NCBI GenBank assembly: GCA_036567845.1
Contig: DATCTT010000187.1
Location: 1-64,000 of the forward strand
Reading direction: 5' to 3'
Source of the DNA: MWAR01 sp036567845
GTDB taxonomy: Bacteria > Muiribacteriota > Ozemobacteria > Ozemobacterales > Ozemobacteraceae
DNA: 64,000 bases
Below the pieces are notes generated by a model. That model had not been told where the DNA came from and ran no database searches. It worked only from the letters and a program-made list of their open reading frames with translations. Below are positions 39,925-49,246 of this stretch, piece after piece (the stretch's first letter is position 1; each line of letters begins with the position of its first letter). The translations under genes and the position numbers were made by a program.

Positions 39925-41766
39925 ATGCCGCAACGATGTGCAGGAGGGGGCTCTGAAAGAAATCCCGTGGAATTGGTTCTTACGGGATATCAGCCATTAT
40001 GGCCTGCCGACGAGTCCAACGCCGTGTTTCTCGGTCCGTGGTGCTTTGCGGACAATTCTCGCCGGCCGTTTGGCCAACAGACAGAATTTCGACTTATTCC
40101 CCCCCCGTCTGGAAACAAATGTGACCTGGTTCGAGATGTTGAGAAAATTGATCACATAACGGACCGCGTCCTGCCCGTTCTGGCGGAACGCCTCAATGCG
40201 TGGTACGGAACGAGATTCAGTGAGCGATTTTGGAAAATTTCAACGATCGCATGGCTTTCGTTTTGGATCGGACTCCTTTATGAACGATTTGCCCGACTGA
40301 GCAACGCTGCCGATGTATTGGGAAGTGGAGGGTATGTCGTCACGATTCCCAGGCATGCGCTGACCTCTCCCCCAGAAGATTACAACCAGGCTGCAAACAC
40401 CTCTCATCTTCATGAGTTTAACCTTGATGTCTTCGCGATGATCTGCCGCGTTCACGCCTTTCCGGGAATGGAACTCAGAGAGAGAGAACTTCCGGCCGAT
40501 GGCGCCTGGCGGGAAAAAGTCGCAGGGCTGTCGGGAAGCTGCCAGCCGATCTCCCCGGGGATTGTACGCCAGGTGGAAGCGTTTCTCGACAGGCTTTGGA
40601 AGAATGTAATCCGACCCGAGGTGCATTGGGGGAAAGTCTATGGAGTCACTCTCGGGGATCGACTGTTCTTCGACTGGCGATTGTGGAGAAGGACTGGACG
40701 CCGCTGCCCGAGGTTGGAACCAATTGTGCCGCAAACCGGAGAAATGGATGCGTTCCGGCGAGAACCTCTCTCTTTCGGGGGTGAAACACCCTTTGAGAAA
40801 ATCGTTGAAAAGCTCCTCCCGAAGATTGTTCCGGCTGCAGTGCTGAGGGAAATTCCCCCCCTGGAGCGGGAGGAACGGGTTCGGCTTTGGGTGGGGAATG
40901 ATATTTGGCAACAGAGAGAGGCATTCAAGATCGCCAGGGTTGTCGAGGGGGGAGGGGCTTGGGTTTCTGTGCAGCATGGTGCCGGCTATGGCCAGGGAAT
41001 GCCATTTCCGAATGGAAAAGTCGAATACGAGGCGAGTGGAAATTTCATCTCCTGGGGCTGGACGCATGAGCATTTCTATCCCTGCCGGGTGATTCCCCTG
41101 CCCTCCCCGATGTTGAGCAAACTTCCGGAGCGGAAACTTTCAGATTCCAGCATCCTGCTTGTAGGGATTGGGTATCCCGTGTATCGATATCGGCCCATAT
41201 ACAGCCTCAAGCCGGAAGAAATTCTTCCGTATCTCAAAGACCGTGAAACCTTCATCCTGAATATCGATACCCATCTGAAGTTGCACGTCAGATTCAAGCC
41301 CTATTTTCGGGATTATGGAGAGGATTCTGTCGGCGCTTTGCGAGGAGTGCTCGATTCAACCCAGATTCTCGACCCCCGAAGCTCGGTTGGCAGCTGCCTT
41401 GCCACGGCCCGGGTTGTTGTCGTCGATCATCTGGGGACAACTCTTTCGGAGTCAATGGCTGCAAATGTTCCGACGATTGCCTTTTGGCGACCGGAGCACT
41501 TTGCGGTTTGCGATGAGGCCAAATTTGCTTTTGAAGCACTCAGGGCTGTCGGAATTCTTCATGACTCGCCGGAGAGCGCAGCCGTGAAACTCAATCAGAT
41601 CTTCAATGATCTGGAACGTTGGTGGGCTGATCCGGCCGTTCAGCGTGCCCGAAACCTTTTTTTGGACCATTCCGGGATGGCTGCTGCAGACTGGCGTTTT
41701 CGCTGGCTTACCAGAATCCGAGAACTACTGAACGAAGAGCCTCTTGCCCCCCAGGGGAACCCGTGA
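39925..41766 (+). CDS. LIC12162-type putative transferase
   Basis: A 613-residue protein. Its opening ELVLTGYQPLWPADESNAVF and LGPWCFADNSR, and later DIFGN-like regions (RLWVGNDIWQQREAFKIARV, GAWVSVQHGAGYGQG, GNFISWGWTHEHFYPC), fit the LIC12162 family of O-antigen-associated proteins. The last third resembles GT-B donor domains (VVVDHLGTTLSESMAANVPTIAFW). It is probably a glycosyl- or glycerol-phosphotransferase-like enzyme, but family function is not established. GGGAGAACGAT gives a good Shine-Dalgarno. A run of eight C lies at 40099-40106. Its end converges with the minus-strand aminotransferase. Confidence 0.7.
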   Translation: MPQRCAGGGSERNPVELVLTGYQPLWPADESNAVFLGPWCFADNSRRPFGQQTEFRLIPPPSGNKCDLVRDVEKIDHITDRVLPVLAERLNAWYGTRFSERFWKISTIAWLSFWIGLLYERFARLSNAADVLGSGGYVVTIPRHALTSPPEDYNQAANTSHLHEFNLDVFAMICRVHAFPGMELRERELPADGAWREKVAGLSGSCQPISPGIVRQVEAFLDRLWKNVIRPEVHWGKVYGVTLGDRLFFDWRLWRRTGRRCPRLEPIVPQTGEMDAFRREPLSFGGETPFEKIVEKLLPKIVPAAVLREIPPLEREERVRLWVGNDIWQQREAFKIARVVEGGGAWVSVQHGAGYGQGMPFPNGKVEYEASGNFISWGWTHEHFYPCRVIPLPSPMLSKLPERKLSDSSILLVGIGYPVYRYRPIYSLKPEEILPYLKDRETFILNIDTHLKLHVRFKPYFRDYGEDSVGALRGVLDSTQILDPRSSVGSCLATARVVVVDHLGTTLSESMAANVPTIAFWRPEHFAVCDEAKFAFEALRAVGILHDSPESAAVKLNQIFNDLERWWADPAVQRARNLFLDHSGMAAADWRFRWLTRIRELLNEEPLAPQGNP

Positions 41767-41795
41767 CACTGGACTCCGGGAGCGCGATGCATGAT

Positions 41796-43112
41796 TCACG
41801 TTGACGTCCGGCAGAGCATGGACAATCGTTCCAGATAGAACGTTTTCGATTCCTCAGCGAGAACCGCGGGAAGATTGACGATCGTATGACAGGCCTGCTC
41901 GCTTTGAAGGCAGCTTCCGGGGGAATACCCCAGCTCCTGAAGAGTGCTGCTGTGAGGCATAATGGGCTCTGTGAACAGAAAGGCATCCGTGTCGACGAGG
42001 GAACCAAGCCTTTTGCGAAGGGGATCCTCTCGAGGGACCAAGGACAGGATGCGCAAGGGGACGATTTCCAGTCGGGGGTTGCTGTATGCTTCAGGAACAA
42101 ATCCCTGCCAGGAGCTGGAACGGAGCAAGTGAAGCGTTTTTTCGAGAATGTCCCGGCGGCGCTCCCGCTCCTGTGGCCAGCGGCGAAGTTCTCGGCAGGC
42201 GATATGAGCAAGGAATGGAGGGAGTGCCGCAGGGTAGGGATAGGGGGTCGAGACGGACGGCAGCCCGAAATCACCATCCAAGAAGATCGGAGGAGGGGCT
42301 TTGCAGAGCCGATGGCGAATGATTCCTGACAGACGGCGGAAAAAGAGGATTCGGGGCCATTTGCAGGGACTTCCATGGCGGGTTTCTTTCAAAAGTTGAT
42401 CGTATAAACGCCGCTGGTGCGCGCTCGAAAGGGGCGAAAGGCTTGGGAACAGGCTTTTGATGCGACGGATGACTGCCGGGTCTTTCGAAAATGCGGCTCC
42501 CCCGATCAGGGCATTGAGAGGCTTCGAGTGATCGAATGAAAAAATGGCGGCGTCGGCAAACGTGCCAACCGGTTGGCCATCGATTTTTGAATCCAGGGTC
42601 AGGGAACAATCTTCGATGATTTTGAGGTGATGCCGAGTTGCGAGGGAGCGCAGAGAATCTATATCGCACGGAATTCCAAACGAATGCTGTGCGACGATCA
42701 CCTTTGTGCGAGGGGTGATACATGCTTCAACGCCTTCTGGCCCGGTCCCAAGGGTTCGAAGGTCGATATCGGAGAAAACCGGTTTTGCTCCGACGCGCAA
42801 GATGGCATTTGCCATGACTCCGCACGTGAAGGCGGGGAGGATGACCTCATCGCCGGGACCGACCCCCCAGCTTTTGAGAATGGCATAGAAGGCCATTCTG
42901 CCGGATGCAAAAACGACCGCTTCTCCTCCCCCGAGCTGATTCGCCAACGCCTGTTCGAACGCGTGAATTTCCGATGGACTGTCTGTGGCAACCAGATCGT
43001 GCATCGTCTTGCGATCCTGATCGGATACTGCACGGTGCCCTGGAAAAAAACCGAAAAGGACGGGACGTGCAAGGAGAGTGAGCGCCTTCAAAATAGTCGT
43101 ACGTATGCTCAT
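41796..43112 (-). CDS. DegT/DnrJ/EryC1/StrS aminotransferase-like protein
   Basis: A 438-residue PLP-dependent sugar transaminase relative: VFASGRMAFYAILKSWGVGP, GDEVILPAFTCGVMANAI, TKVIVAQHSFGIPCDIDSL and the lysine segment FSFDHSKPLNALIGGA. An unusual N-terminal hydrophobic stretch (KALTLLARPVLFGFFPG) and a Pro/Arg-rich insert (PCKWPRILFFRRLSGIIRHR) suggest membrane association. It is transcribed against its neighbours and overlaps the upstream glycosyltransferase-like gene by 4 bases, so the two form a unit of their own. Confidence 0.8.
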   Translation of the reverse strand: MSIRTTILKALTLLARPVLFGFFPGHRAVSDQDRKTMHDLVATDSPSEIHAFEQALANQLGGGEAVVFASGRMAFYAILKSWGVGPGDEVILPAFTCGVMANAILRVGAKPVFSDIDLRTLGTGPEGVEACITPRTKVIVAQHSFGIPCDIDSLRSLATRHHLKIIEDCSLTLDSKIDGQPVGTFADAAIFSFDHSKPLNALIGGAAFSKDPAVIRRIKSLFPSLSPLSSAHQRRLYDQLLKETRHGSPCKWPRILFFRRLSGIIRHRLCKAPPPIFLDGDFGLPSVSTPYPYPAALPPFLAHIACRELRRWPQERERRRDILEKTLHLLRSSSWQGFVPEAYSNPRLEIVPLRILSLVPREDPLRKRLGSLVDTDAFLFTEPIMPHSSTLQELGYSPGSCLQSEQACHTIVNLPAVLAEESKTFYLERLSMLCRTST

Positions 43113-44872
43113 GGGTTCGTTGATCTGAGAAGCTGCTCCCAGATGCTTGTTTTGATTGGTTCGGAAAGAATGTTCATGGCGGGGGGCACGATCGCGTTCC
43201 GACGGTTGAAGTTTGGTTCGGTTCCGTCGAAAAGCTGTTCCTGAAAAATGGGGAGATCGACGAGGGGGTCAAGATCTATTCTTTCTGGTATGTATTTCAT
43301 GGTATTTACTCCGCCCATGAGACACTCGAGCGCTGCGGTGGTTCCAATGTGTATGGCAGACCCCACGCGCGGGATCCATTCATGGATCGTACCAGAAATG
43401 AATGTGAAGGAACTGGGAAGCTCCGGCCGATGCGCGAGAATAAGCGTTTCGGGGCAGTCCGGGTGGGCTTTGAGCAGATATTCATGGCCAGTTGTAGCCG
43501 AGCGGGTGAGATAGGCAAGCAGATCCAGGGAATACTCGAGAGAGCTTGAAAGAAGAACGAGGGTGCGCTGGGCGCGCACCTCCGGGGCGGCAGGAGAAAA
43601 TGGGGCAGGAGAGGTGCTGAAGCGCAGCGAGCCCCCATTCTCGACGGGGCAGGTAAAGCCTGCTTGAATCAGTGCCTTTTGAAAGAAAGCGCCATTTGCG
43701 AGGATGACGTCGGGAAGGGGCATCTCCCTTGCTTCCTGCGGCCCAAGCGCATAATTCAGGAAAAATCTGGGACAGGTGATCGTATGGCATGCAGCGATTT
43801 TTCCAGAGAAGCGGCTCTCGCGTAACCCTTGAATGGCCATTTTTTCCCAAGGCTGGTTTTCAAAGGGATAAAACAGAATGCTGTTGGTGAACGTCGCTCG
43901 TGATGTCAGTTTGACAAGCGCTTTGCGAACCATGGTCCCATAGAAGATGGTTGCCCATTCCAGAAACCATTGAGAAAGAAGCAGGGAGGAAACGTCCTTG
44001 CTTTCAAATCGCGGAATCGGCTTGTGAAATCTGAAGGAAATTGCCGAAACAAAACAGGTCGCCAAGTCGCGAAGAGAGAGAAGGTGAATCCAGGGGACCC
44101 CGCGCTTCGAGGAATACAGATTTTTCAGAAGTTTCCCGTCCGTGAAAGGCAAGGCAAACACAAGATGGTTGTATCCTGAGCTCTCGATGCAATCAGAGAG
44201 ATGCCCGAGATAGGGATCGGTCAGGCGGGAAGAAGTGCCTTCGAAGGAGCGGGGCTCGAGCCACGTTGTCACAATAGCGTGAATTGTATCTGGAGCCTTG
44301 GAGAGAGGACTTCCGAATTCACGTGAGAGCTTGTAATCCAACCACCAGAGATGAAGACTGGAGATTGCCAGAGAGGCAAGTCTCCGCAATCCGGCAAGTG
44401 TACGGAGTAGGCACTCTTTGAGCAGACCGCGGGGGGGAATTCCCACGATTTTCTCTGGAGGAAGTATCCGGAGGGCGGTATTGAGCACCCAAGGATCTTC
44501 GATGAAGACGATGCAGGGAAACGGTGGCTCGTTTGCCCAGGACTCAAGAAGATGGATGAACACCAAATGAAGAAACAGATCCGAGGTTAAGGGACTTCGA
44601 TAGCACGTATTGCTTCCCCACCAGTCGGATTTCTGGGTATTTCCCAATTGCTGAAGCCAAGTGAGAAAACGAGGACGGAGCAGCTCCGCTTGACGTTGCA
44701 GTTCTATGGCGAATGTCCGTCGTGCCGCAAATCCGAAACGCTTTTCGAGGCTGCTCCGATGATGAGCTTTTGTTCCGAAATATACCCACTTCCAGCCTTG
44801 TGGAAGCGATGGAATATTTTGGCTGTGGGCAAAAGGAACGAGAGTGAGGCCGTGTTGTCTGAAAATGTTCAT
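43109..44872 (-). CDS. Surface carbohydrate biosynthesis protein (TIGR04326-like)
   Basis: A 587-residue protein. The C-terminal half resembles GT-B/capsule-transferase folds: SILFYPFENQPWEKMAIQGL, KIAACHTITCPRF, DVILANGAFFQKALIQAGF, EYLLKAHPDCPETLIL and the acidic-site-like VGSAIHIGTTAALECLMGGV. The N-terminal half is unlike common glycosyltransferases (WVYFGTKAHHRSSLEKRFG). It most resembles the TIGR04326 family of O-antigen loci, but this is recalled, not searched. A promoter lies about 80 bases upstream. Confidence 0.55.
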   Translation of the reverse strand: MNIFRQHGLTLVPFAHSQNIPSLPQGWKWVYFGTKAHHRSSLEKRFGFAARRTFAIELQRQAELLRPRFLTWLQQLGNTQKSDWWGSNTCYRSPLTSDLFLHLVFIHLLESWANEPPFPCIVFIEDPWVLNTALRILPPEKIVGIPPRGLLKECLLRTLAGLRRLASLAISSLHLWWLDYKLSREFGSPLSKAPDTIHAIVTTWLEPRSFEGTSSRLTDPYLGHLSDCIESSGYNHLVFALPFTDGKLLKNLYSSKRGVPWIHLLSLRDLATCFVSAISFRFHKPIPRFESKDVSSLLLSQWFLEWATIFYGTMVRKALVKLTSRATFTNSILFYPFENQPWEKMAIQGLRESRFSGKIAACHTITCPRFFLNYALGPQEAREMPLPDVILANGAFFQKALIQAGFTCPVENGGSLRFSTSPAPFSPAAPEVRAQRTLVLLSSSLEYSLDLLAYLTRSATTGHEYLLKAHPDCPETLILAHRPELPSSFTFISGTIHEWIPRVGSAIHIGTTAALECLMGGVNTMKYIPERIDLDPLVDLPIFQEQLFDGTEPNFNRRNAIVPPAMNILSEPIKTSIWEQLLRSTNP

Positions 44873-44954
44873 AACCAGCCGTCAGAAAAGATGAACAACA
44901 CCGGTGGTGGGCGAGAAGGTCTCCAAACCGAGGAAGGACCCCACACAATATATT

Positions 44955-44982
44955 ATTGTATTTTGTCGCGGCGGGACGTCAG
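44955..44982 (-). promoter_or_regulatory. Candidate promoter of the minus-strand pair
   Basis: On the minus strand CTGACG (44982-44977), 16 bases, TACAAT (44960-44955). A short palindrome CAATA-tat-TATTG (44946-44958) overlaps the -10 and could be an operator. It shares the 401-base gap 44873-45273 with the next promoter; no gene is seen in that gap. Confidence 0.35.
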
Positions 44983-45101
44983 GGCAGGCCAGTCTACCGC
45001 CTTTCTTGGGTTTTGACAAGGATTCTGGCCGTGCATGGGTTTGCTTTTCTCATGTTCTCGCTGGAATGCGGCGGGCCGCCGGGATGGGCTGTCGGGATAC
45101 C

Positions 45102-45129
45102 TTGCCAATTTCAGCATATCTGCTATACT
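45102..45129 (+). promoter_or_regulatory. Promoter of the second methyltransferase
   Basis: TTGCCA (45102-45107), 16 bases, extended -10 TGC-TATACT (hexamer 45124-45129). Predicted start near 45136, giving a leader of about 138 bases. Confidence 0.55.
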
Positions 45130-45273
45130 TCCGCCCATCTCGGATGGTTTTGCTGGCGGGATTGATCGCTGGGAGGGAATCCGCTGGCATGTGAACGGCC
45201 TGAGTCGCCAAAAATGACATTGTGATCGAATGTCGGGTTGAAAAGCGTGTTGAATAGGAGCCTGCGAAGCACC

Positions 45274-46119
45274 ATGAACATATCGACGTTCCTCCCGGAA
45301 GCTGCAAGAAAATGGGGGCGGGAACTGCTTTTTCGCTTGTTGACACGTTCCCTTCAGAAAGCGGCACAAGAACAGGGGTTGTGGAAACTTGCAGAACGGC
45401 TTGCGTCGATTGTGCCGGACATCAGTGACCAGTATTCGCAGTTCAGGGTTGATACGGAATACCTCCAGCTTAATGTGCGACTCATGCATGCGTTCCAGAT
45501 CGCCTTGGTCCAGGAGGCTTTTTCCCGCAAAGAGATCCGGACGATCGTCGATATTGGTGATTCTTCTGGGACTCATCTGCGATATCTTCAGGACCTCTAT
45601 GCTGGCACTTCCCTGCGCTGCCTGAGCGTGAACCTCGACCCGAAGGCTGTTGAGAAAATCAAGGGAAAGGGGCTCGAAGCTATTCTGGCGAGAGCGGAGG
45701 ATTTGCCGGCTTATGATATTCCGGCAGATATGTTTCTCTGTTTCGAAACCCTGGAGCATCTCTCCGACCCGATTCGCTTTCTCCATCAATTGGCCACTCA
45801 TACAAATCCAGAGTTTCTTGTTGCCACTGTCCCTTATCGATCCGTGAGCAGAATGGGACTCCATCACATCCGGAATAAACAGAATGACGCCGTATTTGCC
45901 GAAAACACCCATCTCTTCGAACTTTGCCCGGCCGACTGGCGGCTTCTGATGCAGCATGCCGGCTGGCAGATCGCCTATGACCGGATTTATTACCAGTATC
46001 CTCACAGGCATCCTCTTCGGATGATGCGGAGGATTTGGGAGACCATTGATTTCGAAGGCTTTTATGGGACTGTTCTTGTTCGAAATGATCGCTGGTCTTC
46101 GCTCTATCGTGATTGGTGA
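45274..46119 (+). CDS. SAM-dependent methyltransferase
   Basis: A 281-residue protein with class I methyltransferase features: TIVDIGDSSGTHLRYLQDLY (SAM loop, with the usual GxGxG changed to GDSSG), LRCLSVNLDPKAVEKIKGKG, and MFLCFETLEHLSDPIRFLHQ. A helical N-terminal extension of about 80 residues precedes the fold. The ATG at 45274 is used; a TTG at 45238 is possible. It probably modifies a glycan component made by the adjacent genes. Confidence 0.75.
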   Translation: MNISTFLPEAARKWGRELLFRLLTRSLQKAAQEQGLWKLAERLASIVPDISDQYSQFRVDTEYLQLNVRLMHAFQIALVQEAFSRKEIRTIVDIGDSSGTHLRYLQDLYAGTSLRCLSVNLDPKAVEKIKGKGLEAILARAEDLPAYDIPADMFLCFETLEHLSDPIRFLHQLATHTNPEFLVATVPYRSVSRMGLHHIRNKQNDAVFAENTHLFELCPADWRLLMQHAGWQIAYDRIYYQYPHRHPLRMMRRIWETIDFEGFYGTVLVRNDRWSSLYRDW

Positions 46120-46178
46120 ACGAGCTTGGTTTCTTGGCGTGCTGATAACGGGGTGTTAGGCGCTGGGGAGGTGCAAAA

Positions 46179-47303
46179 ATGATTCGTCTCTCGAAATCTG
46201 TTGTGGGAAAAAGCGAAGCTGACGAGGTGGTGCGGGTCCTTCTCGAGGATGGATATCTGGGGATGGGACGCGAGGTGATGGCATTCGAGGAGGAACTGGC
46301 CGGCTTTCTGGGAGTTCCCGCCAAGAACATTGCCGTCGTGAATTCCGGGACAGCCGCCCTTCACCTCGCGGTGGCGGCCGCGACGCGACCTGGCGACGAG
46401 GTGCTGGTGCAATCGCTGACGTTCGTTTCTGACTTTCAAGCCATTACGGCTGCCGGTGCCACGCCCGTCGCGTGCGAAGTCCGGGAGAGCGATTTCACGA
46501 TCGATCTTGACGATGCCGAAAAACGTCTCACCCCCCGAACGAAGGCCATCATGCCCGTTCATTATGCCAGCAATCCGGGCGATCTCGATGCGATCTATGC
46601 CTTTGCGAAGAAGCATGATCTCAGGGTCATCGAGGATGCCGCACACGCGTTCGGCTGCACGTGGAAGGGAAAACTGATCGGTTCTTTTGGTGATATTGCC
46701 TGTTTCAGCTTCGACGGGATCAAGAACATCACCAGCGGAGAAGGCGGAGCTGTCGTCTCCGCTGATCCGGAGGTCCTGTCGCGGGTCCAGGATGCACGGC
46801 TTCTCGGGGTCGAGAAGGATACGGAAAAACGGTATGCGGGGCAGCGGAGCTGGGATTTCGACGTGAAGCACCAGGGATACCGCTACCATCTGAGCAATGT
46901 TCTGGCTGCCATTGGGCGGGTTCAGCTGCGCCGTTTCCGGGCTGAATTCGCCCCGAAGCGGGTTGCCCTCGCGGCACGCTACAGGGAGCGCCTTGGGAAC
47001 CAGGCCGGAATTGCTCTGCTGGATGTGACGCTTGGGCCCGTGGTTCCGCATATTCAGCCGATCCGAGTGCTTGATGGGAAGAGGGACCAGCTCCGGATGC
47101 ATCTTGATTCCATAGGCATCCAGACGGGAATCCATTACAAGCCCAACCATCTCCTGACGCGTTTTGCTTCGGCGGGGGTGCGCCCATTTCCCGTCACAGA
47201 GCGTGTTTATGGGGAATTTCTTTCTCTTCCCCTCCATCCCGGGCTTGATGAACGTGATGTTGACACGATCTGCACGGAAATTGCGGATTTCCTGGGGCGG
47301 TGA
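46179..47303 (+). CDS. DegT/DnrJ/EryC1/StrS aminotransferase
   Basis: A 374-residue PLP-dependent nucleotide-sugar transaminase. Seen are VNSGTAALHLAVAAATRPG, QSLTFVSDFQAITAAGA, VIEDAAHAFGCTW, the Schiff-base lysine in FSFDGIKNITSGEGGA, and VLAAIGRVQLRRF. It has a strong GGGGAGGTG Shine-Dalgarno. It could supply the missing 4-amination for the legB-neuC-neuB pathway (the LegC role) or act on the CDP-4-keto sugar from rfbFG; sequence alone does not decide. The rfbF promoter overlaps its end. Confidence 0.88.
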   Translation: MIRLSKSVVGKSEADEVVRVLLEDGYLGMGREVMAFEEELAGFLGVPAKNIAVVNSGTAALHLAVAAATRPGDEVLVQSLTFVSDFQAITAAGATPVACEVRESDFTIDLDDAEKRLTPRTKAIMPVHYASNPGDLDAIYAFAKKHDLRVIEDAAHAFGCTWKGKLIGSFGDIACFSFDGIKNITSGEGGAVVSADPEVLSRVQDARLLGVEKDTEKRYAGQRSWDFDVKHQGYRYHLSNVLAAIGRVQLRRFRAEFAPKRVALAARYRERLGNQAGIALLDVTLGPVVPHIQPIRVLDGKRDQLRMHLDSIGIQTGIHYKPNHLLTRFASAGVRPFPVTERVYGEFLSLPLHPGLDERDVDTICTEIADFLGR

Positions 47304-47310
47304 TACAATG
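47282..47310 (+). promoter_or_regulatory. Promoter of rfbF-rfbG
   Basis: TTGCGG (47282-47287), 17 bases, extended -10 TGA-TACAAT (hexamer 47305-47310). Predicted start near 47317, a 60-base leader. Confidence 0.55.
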
Positions 47311-47376
47311 CGGCCACACTTTGCAAGGCTCATCAACAGCCAGTTTCAACAGAATTCCCACGTGGAATGAGGCTTC

Positions 47377-48150
47377 ATGAAAACAGTCATTCTTTGCGGG
47401 GGTCTCGGCACCCGCCTGAGCGAGGAAACCGTCGTCAAGCCGAAGCCGATGGTCGAGATCGGCCACAAGCCGATTCTCTGGCACATCATGAAGATCTACG
47501 AGGCTCACGGCTTCCGGGAGTTCGTGCTCGCGCTCGGCTACAAGGGCGAGATCGTCAAAGACTATTTCATTCACTATCATGCCCAGAGCAGCGATATCAC
47601 GGCCCACCTGGCCACAGGGAACATCTCGTATCAGAACCCCGCGGCCGAGGACTGGCTGGTGCACATGATCGAGACGGGGCGTGACACCCTCACGGGCGGC
47701 CGGCTCCACCGGCTCGAGCGCGTTCTGCGCCCCGAGGGCACGTTCATGCTCACCTACGGTGACGGCCTCGCCAACGTCGATGTCACGAAACTCGTTGCAT
47801 TCCACCGCTCTCACGGCAAGCTGGCCACCGTCACGGCCGTGCGGCCCCCCGCCCGGTTCGGGGACATCGTGTTCGACGGGAACCGCGTCATCGAGTTCAA
47901 GGAAAAGCCCCAGACCGGCGGCGGCTGGATCAACGGCGGGTTCTTCGTCTTCGAGCCGGAGGTTTTCGACTTCCTTCATGGCGACACGACGGTCCTCGAG
48001 AAAGATCCGCTCGAAAAGCTCGCGGCAGCTGGCCAGCTCATGTCCTACAAACATGAGGGCTTTTGGCACTGCATGGACACCGTCCGCGACCGCAACGCTC
48101 TCGAGGAGTTCTGGCAGTCGGCCAGCCCGCCCTGGAAGGTCTGGAAATAA
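47377..48150 (+). CDS. rfbF: Glucose-1-phosphate cytidylyltransferase
   Basis: A 257-residue enzyme making CDP-glucose from CTP and glucose-1-phosphate. Diagnostic segments are VILCGGLGTRLSEETVVKPKP, MVEIGHKPILWHIMKIY, YFIHYHAQSSDIT, LTYGDGLANVDV and WINGGFFVFEPEVFDFL. Length and motifs match RfbF/DdhA throughout. Base composition from here on returns to the high GC of the first 20 kb. It feeds the next gene, rfbG. Confidence 0.96.
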   Translation: MKTVILCGGLGTRLSEETVVKPKPMVEIGHKPILWHIMKIYEAHGFREFVLALGYKGEIVKDYFIHYHAQSSDITAHLATGNISYQNPAAEDWLVHMIETGRDTLTGGRLHRLERVLRPEGTFMLTYGDGLANVDVTKLVAFHRSHGKLATVTAVRPPARFGDIVFDGNRVIEFKEKPQTGGGWINGGFFVFEPEVFDFLHGDTTVLEKDPLEKLAAAGQLMSYKHEGFWHCMDTVRDRNALEEFWQSASPPWKVWK

Positions 48151-48151
48151 T

Positions 48152-49246
48152 ATGTTTAATGATATTTATCGTGGCCGGAAGGTTCTGGTGACCGGGCACA
48201 CGGGATTCAAAGGATCGTGGCTGACCGCCTGGCTGCTGCATCTCGGCGCCGAGGTTGCGGGGTATGCCATCGATGTTCCGAGCACGCCGGCGATGTTCGA
48301 AATCCTCGAACTCGGGAAGCGGATCCACCACCACCAGGGGGATGTCCGGGACCGGGCTGCGCTTGCAGCGGTAGTCCGAGAGTTTCAGCCCGAGATCGTG
48401 TTTCACCTTGCGGCCCAGGCCCTGGTCCGGAAATCCTATGCCGATCCGGCCTATACCTTTGAAACGAACGGCCTGGGAACCCTCAACATGCTGGAGTGCA
48501 TGCGCCAGACCGGTTCCGTCAAGGCCGCCGTCATGATCACCAGCGACAAGTGCTACCGCAACCAGGAATGGACCTGGGGCTACCGCGAGACGGACCTGCT
48601 CGGTGGCGACGATCCCTACAGCGCTTCCAAGGGATGTGCGGAGATCATCGCGCACAGCTACTTCCACTCGTTCTTCCGGCCGAACGGCGGCCCGATGGCG
48701 GCAACGACCCGGGCTGGCAATGTGATCGGCGGCGGTGACTGGGCTCTGGACCGCATCGTTCCCGACTGCATCCGGGCCTGGTCTCAGGGACAGCCGGTCA
48801 CCGTGCGGCAGCCCGAGGCGACGCGCCCCTGGCAGCACGTGCTCGAGCCCCTCAGCGGCTATCTCTGGACGGGGGCGCTCCTGTGGGAAAAGCGGCCCAG
48901 GGCCTGCTTCGAAGCCTTCAATTTCGGCCCGCCCGCGACGGTGAACCAGTCGGTGGGGGAGCTGATCACGGAAATGGCTCTCCACTGGCCCGGCGGCCGC
49001 ATGTTCGTGGACCGTCCGCCCGGCGCGCCTCCCGAGTGCAACCTTCTGAAACTGTGCTGTGACAAGGCTCTGAGCCACCTCGCGTGGCAGCCCACCCTCA
49101 CGTTCTCCGAGACCGTCGGACTGACGGCGGAGTGGTATCGCCGGTTCTACGCCGCCGAGCGGAGCAACATGTTCGAATTCACCATGAACCAGATTGAGCA
49201 GTATATTTCCATTGCCCGGGAGCGGCGGCAGACATGGCTGGCCTGA
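48152..49246 (+). CDS. rfbG: CDP-glucose 4,6-dehydratase
   Basis: A 364-residue extended SDR that converts CDP-glucose to CDP-4-keto-6-deoxyglucose. Cofactor loop VLVTGHTGFKGSWLTAWLLH, VFHLAAQALVRKSYADP, active site MITSDKCYRN and DDPYSASKGCAE (YxxxK), and RAGNVIGGGDWALDRIVPD are typical of RfbG. It begins one base after the rfbF stop. It overlaps the next gene by 13 bases. No RfbH-type E1 dehydrase was found, so the keto sugar may go to the epimerase and an aminotransferase instead. Confidence 0.95.
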   Translation: MFNDIYRGRKVLVTGHTGFKGSWLTAWLLHLGAEVAGYAIDVPSTPAMFEILELGKRIHHHQGDVRDRAALAAVVREFQPEIVFHLAAQALVRKSYADPAYTFETNGLGTLNMLECMRQTGSVKAAVMITSDKCYRNQEWTWGYRETDLLGGDDPYSASKGCAEIIAHSYFHSFFRPNGGPMAATTRAGNVIGGGDWALDRIVPDCIRAWSQGQPVTVRQPEATRPWQHVLEPLSGYLWTGALLWEKRPRACFEAFNFGPPATVNQSVGELITEMALHWPGGRMFVDRPPGAPPECNLLKLCCDKALSHLAWQPTLTFSETVGLTAEWYRRFYAAERSNMFEFTMNQIEQYISIARERRQTWLA

